In this document: one piece after another, positions 10,094 to 21,589 of the stretch
Layout: each line of letters starts with the position of its first letter
How positions within the stretch are numbered: the first letter of the stretch is position 1
Assembly: GCA_910589415.1 (NCBI GenBank)
Contig: OU342630.1
Coordinates: forward strand, 2,542,001 to 2,606,000
Direction: 5' to 3'
DNA length: 64,000 nucleotides
Source of the DNA: Malachius bipustulatus
Taxonomy: Eukaryota; Arthropoda; Insecta; Coleoptera; Melyridae
Made by a program: the position numbers and the translations under genes
The notes under the pieces: model-generated
The model's input: the letters and a program-made list of their open reading frames with translations, nothing else
Database searches by the model: none
Told to the model about the DNA's origin: nothing

Positions 10094-11096
10094 ACAGGGT
10101 GTTAAGAAAATGACGGATAAACTCTTCAGTACATTGTACGGGACACTCAGTAGAGTACGGGAAAAATAATTTAAAAAATTCTCAAATTTCAATTGTCTTC
10201 AATTTGGTGAGATAAAAAATGCCAAAGTTAACATTTTACTATCTTTGTTTTTCGGTATTTGCAAAAACTAGATGATTTTACAGATATAAAAAGGGTACTT
10301 TAATCGTTATCACGGTGTAAGATAACCAAGGTGTTGGAACAAGACTCCCCAGTGCGACCCGATATCGTCACGTTACATCTGTTCTACCCATTTGTTTTGT
10401 TGCTCTCGCTCGCAATGGTTAGTTCTGCCGTACTCTTCACTCGGACAAGCGCACAAGCGCTAGCATAAATGATTCACGCATATTCGCTGATAAACGCGTG
10501 CTTTTATGTTCTAATTTTATTAATATTTAAATGTTGAAATGTCACTCGATGAAATACCCGTTATAGTTTCATCGCATTAACTTCTACAATTAGGCACATC
10601 ACAGTTTCTACCCATTTTTGCTTATCGCTTCTTCAGAAAAAAATAAAATTGAGTAGCATGACACCCTGATAATGGCAATTTGCATGTGTAAGAGCAAGAG
10701 GTCAGAGCCCAGCTGGCAAGACTCTCTCATACACTGAGGTTCAGGTCTTACACCGTGATCGTTATCAATTAAAAAATTTGCTTAAGATGTATTACTGGCT
10801 TGGAAAATTTAATAAGAATTTTTTTTTCTTTTCTAAGATGATGAAAAAAAAGCATTTGGCAACAACGGTTTTGATACCTTGACTACCTACATTGTTAGAA
10901 ATTAGACGAAATTACCAAATACCAACTGTTATCGTGTTAAACGTTGTCAAATTTATTGTTCAATATTTTGCTTGTATCTTTTAAAATGTAGCTCTGAATT
11001 TTTTTAAATTATTTTTCCCGTACTCTACTGAGTGTCCCTCGGAGTGTCCCCTACAATGTACTGAAGAGTTTATCCGTCATTTTCTTAACACCCTGT
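10094..11096. mobile_element. TIR element (ACAGGGTGTTAAG...) of 1.0 kb
   Basis: The left end ACAGGGTGTTAAGAAAATGA returns inverted at the right end (TCATTTTCTTAACACCCTGT). The inverted repeats are long and extend through the GTACATTGTA and GAGTACGGGAAAAATAATTT blocks. No coding capacity is seen. A smaller element is nested at 10311-10757. Confidence 0.85.
10311..10757. mobile_element. Nested 447-bp nonautonomous element with 8-bp target duplication
   Basis: The termini are CACGGTGTAAGA and TCTTACACCGTG, a perfect 12-bp inverted repeat. The flanks carry a perfect 8-bp direct repeat ATCGTTAT at 10303-10310 and 10758-10765. An 8-bp duplication with CA...TG ends is typical of hAT or P superfamily elements. 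There is no transposase inside. Confidence 0.85.
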
Positions 11097-11103
11097 AATC
11101 GTA

Positions 11104-11661
11104 TACAAGGTGTCCAGGTATGAGTGTAAGAGCTACACGTGGCGACCTTCCTTGGACTATTTTGAGTAAAAAATCTTCATACAATAATGCTCTAAACGTC
11201 TTCACGGTGCCACAGGAGGTCATCAAAGTTAGAAATTCTGGGTCACAAATATGAATATTATTGAACTTCTATTTCCTTTTGCAGTTACGGTTAACATTTT
11301 TAAAGACTTTTGCAAGGTCTTATTTCATTTAATTTTCGTAACAGTGCAATTATTAACTTTTTTAACATTTCAAAAAAAAAAAAAAAAAAAATAGGACATG
11401 TTAAAAAAGTAATAATTGCACTGTTACGAAAATTAAATGAAATAAGACTTTGCAAAAGTCTTTAAAAATGTTAACCGTAACTGCAAAAGGAAATAGAAGT
11501 TCAATAATATTCATATTTGTGACCCAGAATTTCGAACTTTGATGACCTCCTGTGGCACCGTGAAGACGTTTAGAGCATTATTGTATTAAGATTTTTTACT
11601 CAAAATAGTCCAAGGAAGGTCGCCACGTGTAGCTCTTACACTCATACCTGGACACCTTGTA
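11104..11661. mobile_element. Foldback element, about 265-bp arms around a poly(A) loop
   Basis: TACAAGGTGTCCAGGTATGA at the left is mirrored almost perfectly by TCATACCTGGACACCTTGTA at the right. The arms meet around an A-rich loop at about 11370-11392. The whole unit could form one long hairpin in single-stranded DNA or RNA. It has no coding content. Confidence 0.88.
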
Positions 11662-12433
11662 TAGGGTGATTCAAAATTGAGTGCAAATATTTTAAGGGCT
11701 TATTTAACAGCCAAAAATAAGAAGTTTTTTTCATATAATCGTATGTCCTAACTTGCTTCGTTTTCTAGACACAGGGTGTAAAATTTTGAAAAATAAATCG
11801 ATTTTTTATTAATTACTCAAAAACCTTTCAGCCGATTTGAATAAAATTTGGTAGGCTTATTTGTCGTTATAAGGAACTTCCTTTGATGGGAATAACATAA
11901 ATTTATTAATTCCAGTGGCGTCTCAGAGGGCTACCTACTTGATACTTATAGGTAAAATTATGATACGCCACTGCTCTTTTGACAATTTATATTTTTTTTT
12001 AGATTAAGCGGACAATATTGTAACTTTCTTGCCTCCTGAGCTTCACTCGTATCTACCTTTGTTTCCAAGAAAAAAATCAAAATCTGTGCCAGGCCCTATT
12101 AAAACAATAAGTAATAAATTCACATCGCTTATTGAGATTCATTTAATTTAATTCAGGTAGCCCCCTGAGACGCCACTGGAATTAATAAATTCATGTTATT
12201 CCCGTCAAAGGAAGGCCCTTATGACAGCAAATAAGTCTATAAAATTTTATTTAAATCGGCTGAGAGGTTTTTGAGAAATCGATAAAAATCGATTTTTTTT
12301 TTTCAAAATTTTACCCCCTGTATCTAGAAAACAAAGCAAGCTAGGACATACGATTATATGAAAAAAACTTCTTAGTTTTGGCTGGTAAATAAGCCCTCAA
12401 AATATTTGCACTCAATTTTGAATCACCTTGTAT
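11662..12433. mobile_element. TIR element with 270-bp arms and an inner CAGTGGCG element
   Basis: AGGGTGATTCAAAATTGAGT at the left returns inverted as ACTCAATTTTGAATCACC at the right. The arms run to about 11922 and from about 12179. The loop is itself bounded by CAGTGGCGTCTCAGAGGG and CCCTGAGACGCCACTG, which looks like a hAT-type inner element sitting between the arms. It shares a boundary with the foldback element on its left. Confidence 0.8.
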
Positions 12434-12784
12434 ATCAAAGATTACTGTCTTCTGAACACAATGCCAAAGGATGAAGCTTCTATTTTGATGTTTTTTGTAT
12501 ATTTTATAAAGAATTGTTTGTTATGTGTTTGTTATCATTAAAAAGCGGAGTGTATCTCATTTTTACAATTACATTTTGTTTTTATTTAATAAAAGGTTCA
12601 AAAGCTATACTAAGGCTTTCACATACTTTGTATATTTATCAGAGATTGGCGCAATTGAAAAATTAAGTTTGCAATAATAATTACAGCGAAATAAAAATTG
12701 GGGTCATTTATGACCCCACAGTAGGAGTTATGTCAGTTGAAATAACGATAGTAGTTAAGGGTTGTGTAGGTGTAATCGAGCTTT
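12434..12784. other. No recognised feature
   Basis: This is AT-rich intron with a short GGGGTCATTTATGACCCC hairpin near 12700. No gene or element end is seen. Confidence 0.4.
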
Positions 12785-14060
12785 CCATCTTAGGTGACTC
12801 ACCCTGTACCTGTATAGTACTATCAGAGGGTTCTCTTTAGTGGCACTGTGTTGTCTCGTTTTAAGGCACGTATTCAGCTGATCACGAACGGGAACGAGGG
12901 AAGGCGAGGCCGGACGAGCATACGTATGTAGACGTATTACCAAGGCGCGGCAAACTGCGTGTGGCTGTGCGACGCACGACGAGAGGCAGTTCGAATGTCA
13001 TCGGATGGAAGTCGGTACTTCAAAGAAAAATGTGAATACATGTAGACGGAATACCTTTATCGCTTTTGTGTTTGCCTCGCTTCTTCTGTCACGTCCAATT
13101 TATAAACTAGATTTCAAAATTTACATAATTAAAATAGTATTTGATAGTTTGTGATCAAAAATGAGTTGGGACAACAAAAAAAACTCTCAGTTTGGCTACT
13201 ATCGTATCGATGTTCACCACCTTGACAGATCACTGACAGTGCCATATTTTATAATCATTATTATCCACACAGATGGATCGGTGCTCCATTTGTTGCCCCG
13301 GCACACATTGTTCGCAATCAAAAAAACATACGGTCATTATAATATACTCCCGCGGCTCCTACAGTTTCACTATGGCACCTATATAGGGGTGGAGAACATA
13401 GGTACCTATAGTAACACCAGGAAGGTATTCATTTGCTTTGCAAAATATGAAAGGGAAGGCACATAAACGGCATTAAAAACCAATTTTGAGAGTGCAATGA
13501 AAGTCCGGACCTGGCAGTAGCGCCGATTGAAGACCACGACTTTCGGATGTAACCACTTCACGACAATGCCAAGCGCTTCGAACCGTATACAGACACGTAT
13601 TCGCATTATATTCGCTTTTTCATATCGTGACCAAACCACAGGGATTGATGTTACAATTTTTGGAATATAAATGCAAAATAAATGCAAAAATCAAAATAAA
13701 AACCGTGCTACTGTTAATCTCGAAGATGTTCCTTGCCCTGAAAGTGAATAAAAAAATAGAAATTCGACCGTAGTGTCAAAGAGGCCTTACTTGTGACCTT
13801 AATATTAATTCACAATAGCTGTTTTTAGCTTCATACCCACCCAGCACCCTTATTTCGCTCCTCGGTCCCGAAAAAATTGATGGAACTTAGGAGACGCGGA
13901 TGTATATATTTACCAAACATACAAACGAGGCATTCGTTCGGCCTCACCTTGCCTCGTTCCCGTTCGTGTTCAGATGAATACGCGCCTTTATAAAACCGGA
14001 CGATTCCGTTTATTTGAATGCATTTCATCAGGCAATTAAGCACTTGCACTATTTAAGTAC
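12785..14060. mobile_element. Element with GC-rich inverted repeats (about 1.25 kb)
   Basis: The block CACGAACGGGAACGAGG(G/C)AAGG at about 12879 returns inverted at about 13946-13968, and the flanking GCGTATTCA(G/T)CTGA segments match as well. The GC-rich ends contrast with the AT-rich intron. Exact termini and target duplications were not resolved. Short open frames inside show no family features. Confidence 0.5.
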
Positions 14061-14151
14061 ATTCTTTTAAACTGATACCAACCATTCAACATTTACATTT
14101 ATAATGAAACAGTTATCATAACAGGGATAATAGTGCTAATTAAATATTTAC

Positions 14152-14631
14152 CTGTAAAAATGTGATGCTTTTCTTATATTCTGCAGCATATACTGAGTAT
14201 AATTTGAAGAATGGAGCAATCCTAGAAAAAGCGACAGTGGCATCATTTTTCAATTCTTCCAATAGTTGCTGGTTGATGATGTAAATCGACTTAATGTTGC
14301 TGAACAACACATCAACTTCGGATCGTTTCAGCAGGTTTCGTTCTATACTGGGATTGATAAAAAACTCCACAACCTTTTCCAATTGTTTCAAGTAGCTCTG
14401 CTCCGATAGTAGTATTTCACTTATGACTTTTTCTTTTTGGTTTTTCTTTCGCTCAAATCTGGATTTTGAATCAATTTCGTCTAGGGCTTCTATGAACTTC
14501 TTTCGAGTTCTAGCGGTTAGTATCTTCCTGTCATAAATTGCCTTTTTCAGCTCTTTGCTCAAGTCAGGAGTTGCATTTGGATAGAGGGGTTTCAAAATAA
14601 CTGAGCACGGTCTAATATAAGGAGAGTCCAT
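14152..14631 (-). CDS. RhoGEF exon 1 (N-terminus and first half of DH domain)
   Basis: The exon starts at the ATG at 14629-14631, with two in-frame TAA stops just upstream, so this is the first methionine. The first ~60 residues are basic and unordered. A DH domain then begins (KEKVISEILLSEQSYLKQLE) and continues through VLFSNIKSIYIINQQLLEEL and RIAPFFKLYSVYAAEYKKS. The donor CAG/GTAAATATT at 14151 ends the exon in phase 0, matching exon 2. The product would activate a Rho GTPase. The very short N-terminus suggests a compact GEF of the ARHGEF39 kind, which is an inference. Only the 5' part of the gene lies here. Confidence 0.88.
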
Positions 14632-15480
14632 TGTTTAAATTTAAAAAATGGTAAAATCTACCCTTTTTTACTTATGCAAATCGACTTACGGCACTATGGA
14701 TTTGCTTTTTTGATGTCCCACTTGATTTGTGGTTTCTGAACAAGCAGAACACACTGCGGTCACTTCACAGCGACACCTTAAGAGCTACGAAGTTAGTTTG
14801 AGAAATTATGTTGATATCAAAAAGGTAAGTAGGTAGTAAAGGGTAAGTCGCCTTAATTATACACACTTTAAACGCATACCGCTAAACTGGCAAAAACTTC
14901 CATGTAGACCCACACTCGTCAACACTTAACATACAAGGCAAGGACACAACTGGCAACTGGCTTAACCAAACTCAAAATCAAGATCAACACTCATCAAAAC
15001 AAAGCGTACAAACAAGGGCCAGGTGGATCGTGAACGTACACAAACACACACAATACACATAGGACATGGGCACCTACAGAATACAGGTACAACGTACAAC
15101 AGGTAGAAAACAAATTAATAAATTAGTAGTTACTAGTTAAATAAATATTAGGTATTTATCCGTTAAAATAATGTAAAATTTCTTCTGTTTTTTAAATTTT
15201 TGAAATTGACATTTGAGATATTTTATTTTCATCCTTAACCCGCAGCTGTCATATTGACAACGACAATAATTGACAATTCACAGTTAGGACACGGAACATT
15301 TCGTTAGCTATGTTCCGTGGTTAGGACATCAAATTGGCCGTGCTCAGCCAGCACTCAGGCAGTGATGTCCCTTTACGCGTAAACAATAATTCATTCTGTA
15401 CGTTTGATCTAAACAATGCAGTGATAAGTGATAACTGATAAGCCGTATTCTTTACCTCAGTGTTACTGTCTTTACTGTCA
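14632..15480 (-). promoter_or_regulatory. 5' region of the RhoGEF gene
   Basis: The 5' UTR and promoter of the minus-strand gene should lie here. No TATA box at a fixed distance or clear initiator stands out. A small palindrome around GGAACAT...ATGTTCC is present near 15290-15320. The assignment is by position only. Confidence 0.35.
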
Positions 15481-15483
15481 TTA

Positions 15484-16198
15484 CGCCGTGTCCTAGCTGC
15501 ATCCGGGTAATGCGTTGCGTGCGATGCGGGAAACGCACGCAACGCAAACTCGCACGAGAAATTTTGAGTGTGTCCTAACTGAATGCATGCGGTTCGTGCG
15601 AGAAAATGGTTTCCAATCCAACTATTTCTGGTGCAGCTTCAGATTAAATACGTTTTAATTTGGAAACCAGTAGGTTGTTGGAGCTTGAAAGACTTGAAAA
15701 TCACAGAAAGAAACATGTTACTTAAGAGAAAGAAACAATAAGACGCAAAATCTATAGAAATAGGTTGGTATAGATTTGATAGATAGATAAATAGAAGGTA
15801 GGTTAAATAAAAATAGGTCTACAATAGAAGTTAATAGACCTCATACTTACTTTAAAAACCTAAATTCGAGACATTTTCACATTCCCAGTGTACCTTGACT
15901 ATTGTTCTTGTAAAATAGATTTCTCTTATTGCACAAAATGTTTCGCTTTGGCACGAAGGCAATCGAAATTCAAAAAAGTTCCTGCCCGCCGTAAAAATCG
16001 CAAGATTTTGACAGATGAAAAAACTAAATATTTTAATTTAAAACACTGCGTGCGTTGCGGTGTCGTTTTATCGTACGACTTTTGCGGGCAACGCGTCTAC
16101 TGAGGACACTCCCATTGCTTTGCATGTGTTTTATTTTATTCGTTCCCCGCAACGCACGCACGCAACGCAGTCCCCGGCGATGCAGCTAGGACGCGGCG
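15484..16198. mobile_element. 715-bp MITE with TTA target duplication (PIF/Harbinger-like)
   Basis: The ends CGCCGTGTCCTAGCTGCATC and GATGCAGCTAGGACGCGGCG are inverted repeats. Similarity continues inward through GCGTTGCGTGCG motifs. TTA flanks both sides, at 15481-15483 and 16199-16201. A 3-bp TWA duplication is the hallmark of PIF/Harbinger elements. The GC-rich ends contrast with the AT-rich body, and no transposase is encoded. Confidence 0.78.
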
Positions 16199-16555
16199 TT
16201 AGTCAATGTCATTACTCATTTACTGCTGCTCTGCAGGCGTAGTATGTAATTATGTTTATTATTAATAAAAGTAATAAATGTATGTCTCATTTTTTATTGA
16301 TTGAATTAGTATTATTATTATTGGTAAACCTAACCCTACATTTTAGGTCACCTATTTATTTTGAATTTTATTGTATTGTGATTATCTGGACTGAGTTAAT
16401 AAGGTTGAGTAAGGAAGTAAAAAAAGGGCAGGTTTTCTTGGTTTATTTAACTCAGTTACACTAGGTATTTTTATATTCAGTATAATTAGTTAGAATCTAG
16501 AATTTTTAAAGATAAATATACACATGGAACCGTTTTTTAGATCGGTTAAAATGTT
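16199..16555. other. No recognised feature
   Basis: AT-rich sequence with no gene, element end or structure that I can support. Confidence 0.4.
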
Positions 16556-17500
16556 AAAAGAATAAATTTTAACATGCAGTGTGATAATTGCAATTATGCC
16601 TACTGTGACAAATTTCAACAGTAGGTACGTCCCATTGTAAGCATAGCTGACCGCATAAGCTATAGTAATATAGGTTCTGGTGGATAATACTTCACTCCGA
16701 ATTTTAGGAAAATTTCTATACAAGGTGGGCCACGGTATACGAAACGGAAGATTATGGCCGTGTCTCTGGATTTTAGGATCTTTTTATTTTTGGAGTGGAT
16801 AGAGACCCGGCAGAGGTACGTTTTAAAATTATATTCACAATGTACAGGCTGTCCCAAAAGCATAAAACATATCAAAGTTATGTTTTTTTAAATGGAATGC
16901 TCCTATGTTATTGCATTTTTAGATTGTCTGAAAAGAGAAAATAAGATTGGCTTTTACAGTTGGTGCTAAAATTCAGAAGTTTTTGAGTTATAAACAAGAG
17001 AAAATCGTCATTTTTCAAGTTCTGGCCCTGTACAACTTGAAAAATGACGATTTTCACTTGTTTATAACTCAAAAACTTCTGAATTTTAGCACCAACTGTA
17101 AAAGCCAAACTTATTTTCTCTTTTCAGACAATCTAAAAATGCAATAACATAGGAGCATTCCGTTTAAAAAAACATAACTTTGATATGTTTTATGCTTTTG
17201 GGACACCCTGTACATTATGAATATAATTTTAAAACGTACCTCTTGCCGGGTCTCTATCCGCTCCAAAAATAAAAGATCCTAAAATCCAGAGACACGGCCA
17301 TAATCTTCCGTTTCGTATACCGTGGCCCACCCTGTATAGAAATTTTCCTAAAATTCGGAGTGAAGTATTATCCACCAGAACCTATATTACTATAGCTTAT
17401 GCGGTCAGCTATGCTTACAATGGGACGTACCTACTGTTGAAATTTGTCACAGTAGGCATAATTGCAATTATCACACTGCATGTTAAAATTTATTCTTTTT
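16556..17500. repeat. Near-perfect 945-bp palindrome
   Basis: The left arm (16556-17021) and right arm (17034-17500) are almost exact reverse complements around a 12-bp centre (CTGGCCCTGTAC). Each arm is a mosaic of TE-end motifs: CCACGGTATACG next to GGTGGGCC, GTACAGGCTGTCCCAAAAGC, and an outer ATTTTCC(T)AAAATTCGGAGTGA block. The outer block is also found at 24610-24655 and 63810-63840. Open frames inside mirror one another and are not genes. Confidence 0.9.
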
Positions 17501-17507
17501 ACTGCAT

Positions 17508-17768
17508 TGTACAACGAAAACGGCTGAAGATAGAGAAAAACGGCTTACATGTCCCTATTTTAACTTTTCATGTACTATCCAATGATGTAGATGAAATGTT
17601 TATACAGAGTGATAAAAAATTTGAAAAATTCTGAGATTTCTCCACGCGTCGCCAAATACAAAAATCAAAGAAAGCACAAATGTTTCTATTACATAGGATA
17701 GTACATAAAAAGTTAAAATAGGAACATGTAAGCCGTTTTTCTCTATCTTCAGCCGTTTTCGTTGTACA
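17508..17768. mobile_element. 261-bp MITE between palindrome arm copies
   Basis: TTGTACAACGAAAACGGCTG at the left returns inverted at the right (CAGCCGTTTTCGTTGTACA). Inverted similarity extends about 75 bp inward, through a CTTACATGT block. It lies between the palindrome and a further copy of its right arm. Confidence 0.75.
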
Positions 17769-18080
17769 GGGCCTTGAACTTGAAAAATGACGATTTTTAC
17801 TTGTTTATAACTCAAAAACTTCTGAATTTAAACACCAACTGTAAAAGCCAATCTTATTTTCTTTTTTCAGACAATCTAAAAATGCAATAACATAGGAGCA
17901 TTCCATTTAAAAAAACATAACTTTGATATGTTTTATGCTTTTGGGACAGCCTGTACATTGTGAATATAATTTTAAAACGTACCTCTGCCGGGTCTCTATC
18001 CACCCAAAAATAAAAAGATCCTAAAATCCAGAGACACGGCCATAATCTTCCGTTTCGTATACCGTGGCCCACCCTGTATA
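17769..18080. repeat. Third copy of the palindrome arm
   Basis: From the GGGCCTTGAACTTG motif this segment repeats the right arm of the palindrome in the same orientation, up to the CCACCCTGTATA end. It is slightly diverged from the arm at 17034-17333. Confidence 0.85.
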
Positions 18081-18391
18081 TAGGAAGGAAGCTTACCTTA
18101 AAACAAGCCGATTTAAGCAAAAAAATTTGCGAATCCTTCGCACAATTTTGAAAAAAAAGAATTTTTAACTCGATTTTTTCATTTCATCAACAGTTTTCTC
18201 GCTCCATTATTTTCAGTTTTGTGCGTACTAGGAGTGCTTTCACTTATCTAGTAAGATTAATAAAGATTTTACGAAAGCATATTTACCAGTTTTTTGTTTT
18301 AATTCAGTCAAATTACTTAAAACAAGGAATTTTAAAAGTACGGTGTTTTGGATTTTGTTCTATTATGTAACTTGAAATTTTATAACCTCAC

Positions 18392-18443
18392 TGAAAGGAC
18401 CCAAATCATATAGCAACTGCGCATGCTAAAATTGTAAACTTAC
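18392..18443 (+). repeat. Head fragment of the 2.66-kb LTR-like element
   Basis: TGAAAGGACCCAAATCATAT and the next ~30 bases match the first 50 bp of the element beginning at 18767, then similarity stops. It is a truncated extra copy of that terminus. The sequence on either side (18081-18391 and 18444-18762) shows nothing I can name. Confidence 0.6.
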
Positions 18444-18766
18444 AGTGTGTCGCATTTAAGATGAATACACCCCTGTATTTTCGCTATTTGCAGGAGTCGA
18501 GGTTCGAAATTTTGTACAGTCATGCAGACCGATGATCCACACTTTTTACGATATCTAACTTAAATTTGATCTTTGAACCCCGTCTACTACGTCTTTGCAA
18601 AGAGAGCCAATTGTCGATATTGTGATTCGCGTTAGAGATATTGAAAAAAGTGACTCGAAAAAGTTGTTCTAAATTGTTTTCTAACCTCGGATACTGAGTT
18701 TAATGGCAAAATTAGCATTATCAATTTTCCATTATTTTGGTCTTTTTGAAAAATTTTTTTCTCTTC

Positions 18767-21422
18767 TGAAAGGACCCAAACCATATAACAACTGCGCATG
18801 TTAAAAATTGTAAACTTAAGAGTCGATCCTATTCAGTTATATTCTATGAATTTAAATGTCACTTGTCACTTTTCAAGCTTTCAAAGCAGAAACGTCATTT
18901 TTGTCAGTCACTCAACGTATCCAAAAACGTGCTACGGCATTTTTGTCATTAGTCGATTCTCAGCATTCAGACTTCACTTCATTTCTGACATCGAGACAGT
19001 GAACATATGCACAGCTGCTTTCCATCATTTCTCATTTTTGTTTGGTTATACTCTCCCAGCATTTGTTATTTGTTTATTTATAGCACGTAAGTTATTTTTA
19101 TTTATTTATTTGTTGTTACAATATTACAAGAGACTAGCTCTTACCTTTTACTGTCTATTTATTGTTTGAAACATGATTTGTTTAAAAGACAATGGTAAGG
19201 AGACGCACGTGGCTTTTGTTTAATTTGTTATGGGGCCCATGCCCATAGCGTTTTAATAATTATTTCTGTGTGTAAAGAGGTTTACAATTGCTATCTATTT
19301 TGTTTGGTAAATTAACACGTGCTGCTCGACTTTTAATATTATCTCATGAAAAACATACAATTGGTGCAGGTAGTAGGGCCCCATTTTTAAACACCAATTG
19401 TATAACACCACGTTTTACAGAAAGCATGATTCTCTTTAACACCACGTTTTCATTCAATCTCTTTGTTTATTTGAATTATTTAAATTTATTTATTGAAATA
19501 ATTAACCAGCACATGCCCTTTTAATTATTATTATTATTATTATGATCAAGCACATTTCTCTAACAATTTATTTTACCATGGTCACATTTTCTTTGTATTT
19601 TAAACTTTTTCTGCTCTCAACAATTTTATTTACATTTTATTCATGAAACAATTTAAACGATCACACTGTATAATTTTATTATGTCTTTGATTGCATTTTA
19701 CTGGTGAATTTTTAACTTCTTTGTCACTTTTCGTCAAACTTGATTGCCATTTTGAGGTTTTGATCATTAATCCTTTTATTTAAATTGAAATTTTATTGTT
19801 TTGGAATGCGAGTGGACACACGTACAGATGAATTTGATTTCTTTTCTAAATTGTTATCGAGGACTGTCTTTTTACGGATCGATAACGCCTCTGCTATATA
19901 ATATGTTTGGCCTCATTTTGTATTTCATATTTCCTGGACTCTAAACTATTTATTTATTATTCGTTGCTACTGATTTACTTGCTCTGACCTATATTTATTT
20001 ATTTATTGCAACTGATTTACTTGCCCGATCTATTTATTTACTTGCTGCCATTTATTTACTCGCCCGATCTATTTATTTGTTTTTATGCATTTCTGTGTAT
20101 CTTGTTTCCTTTTCAGGAGGTATGAGTCCTTGAAATAGAAAGATAAAATGTGGTCTTCCTGAATATAACAGATTTGTTTATCAATGTCAATTTTGCACCA
20201 AAACGGTGACGATTATGTGCTGTGTCGTTTGTATTTTATGTTTTTGTCATGGTGTATTTTTATGTAAAATCCTAAATGAAACGGCGATATGATTTTGTAT
20301 GTTTGACTCACGAATCGCAACGTTAGACAACGACGCTTCAATCTGTTGTATAGGTTATGTCTCATTTTAACGTTGGATGTCCTTTGGAATCGATTTTATT
20401 TATTTGGTATTAGTCCACGGAGGTGTTGAGAAAGTCGATTAGGCTTCCGCATCAACAAGGTCTAATTTATGTGTGTTTTATTACGTCTTTTCTATTAGTC
20501 CGCAGAGGTGTTGAGAAAGTCGATTAGGCTTCCGCATCAACAAGGTCTAATTTATCTGTGTTTTGTTATGTCTTTTCTTTACAGGTACCAAACGGTTCGC
20601 AAAGACTAACGTTAAAATGACAGGTTACCATAATACAAGAGATTTAGTTCTCACCCCTCAACGCCCAAGCAAATGCTTGATTCTAACATGTCGTCGTTTC
20701 ATTGTATGTGTTTCGTTGTGTGTTTTTCATTGTATGTTTTTGTATTTTATTTTTTGGCACTTTGCAAGTCCGAGGTCGGTTGTTTTTACTGGGTTTTCTT
20801 TTTTTCCTCGTGACTATAAACTTTCTGAGGAGGAAAACCCTTTTTGGGATCTCACTGGGTAAACAGACTAAATATTCAAATCATTTCAAAAGTCAATAAA
20901 TCAATTCATTTCAAAGGGCAAACTCTGTCTTTTAAATTAAATCTCCTATCTCTCAACAAAAGACTAGCTCAAGGTATCTTTGTAGCGTTTGCTACGAACG
21001 AACCAAAATAAGGTTACTACACACACAACAACAAGGTCCAAACAAGGTGAAAACTAGACGAAACACGCGCCCAGGTAAAAATAACGATTACAAACGGTAA
21101 GTAAGTGATGTGGTCATTTATTTGAAATCAGGGAGGGAGAACTTTAAAATTCAAATCAATCATTCAGGGCGGGAATCCAAACAGTCATTCATGACAGACC
21201 AGTTGACTTTTCAAACGTCAAAGGGGTTCTTCTTTTTCAAACCATTCAGTCTGGGGGCCACATTACTGAATTCACTGCGCAAGACGTAGAACCTCCATTT
21301 TGAGAGGTTAGGTAGGATACATCACCATTCTTTACCGTCAACAAGGATTCAGGATTTTAGGCATGTTACACTACAGAATTGGTTCCAGTGACCAGGATTT
21401 ATTTTAGGATGTTTACGCTACA
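18767..21422 (+). mobile_element. 2656-bp LTR-like element, copy 1 (empty site for the LINE array)
   Basis: The ends are TGAAAGGACC and GTTTACGCTACA, giving TG...CA. The flanks carry a 4-bp duplication CTTC at 18763-18766 and 21423-21426. A second copy at 30405-46826 (minus strand) has its own duplication AAAT, so these are independent insertions and not a segmental duplication. The size, TG...CA ends and 4-bp duplication suggest a solo copy of an unusually long LTR. No reverse transcriptase is encoded. A short TAA/ATT run at 19522-19541 marks where the other copy received a LINE array. A ~95-codon frame from 20563 is partly conserved in the other copy (MTGYHNTRDLVLTPQ) but has no known family. 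Confidence 0.75.
20408..20577 (+). repeat. 88-bp tandem duplication inside the LTR-like element
   Basis: The block TTAGTCC(A/G)C(G/A)GAGGTGTTG...AAGGTCTAATTTAT occurs twice, about 89 bp apart. The same doublet is present, inverted, at 31230-31370 in the other copy, so it belongs to the element. Confidence 0.85.
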
Positions 21423-21589
21423 CTTCTTTGAAAATCTTTTTGATTATTTTGAAAAAATTTTTGAAAATTTTATTTTCTAATTTGGTAATTACAATGCAAT
21501 GGAAAGTAATAATTGAACACTACTGTTCAATTATTTCTGTTTATTATTACTGTTCAATTATAGAGATGGCGTAAGGGCAGGGCGGAGAC

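Larger units (their letters stand above)
1494..14151 (-). other. RhoGEF intron 1 (12.7 kb, transposon-filled)
   Basis: The boundaries are a GTAAAT donor at 14151 and a TTTTTAG acceptor at 1494, joining two phase-0 ends of one DH domain. Every recognisable segment inside is a mobile element or a repeat. These include two LTRs, a tandem repeat, a nested gypsy/LINE/TIR complex and at least four TIR or foldback elements. Confidence 0.82.

Noticed and set aside
13161..13466. A 101-codon frame beginning MSWDNKKNSQFG
   Set aside because: It lies inside a repeat with inverted ends and has no domain, conservation or splice evidence.
16908..17147. Two nearly identical small proteins on opposite strands (about 66 residues)
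   Set aside because: They are mirror translations of the two arms of the palindrome, not genes.
20563..20862. A 99-codon frame in the LTR-like element as a gene
   Set aside because: It is partly conserved in the second copy but ends differently there and has a low-complexity hydrophobic tail with no family. I mention it only inside the element entry.
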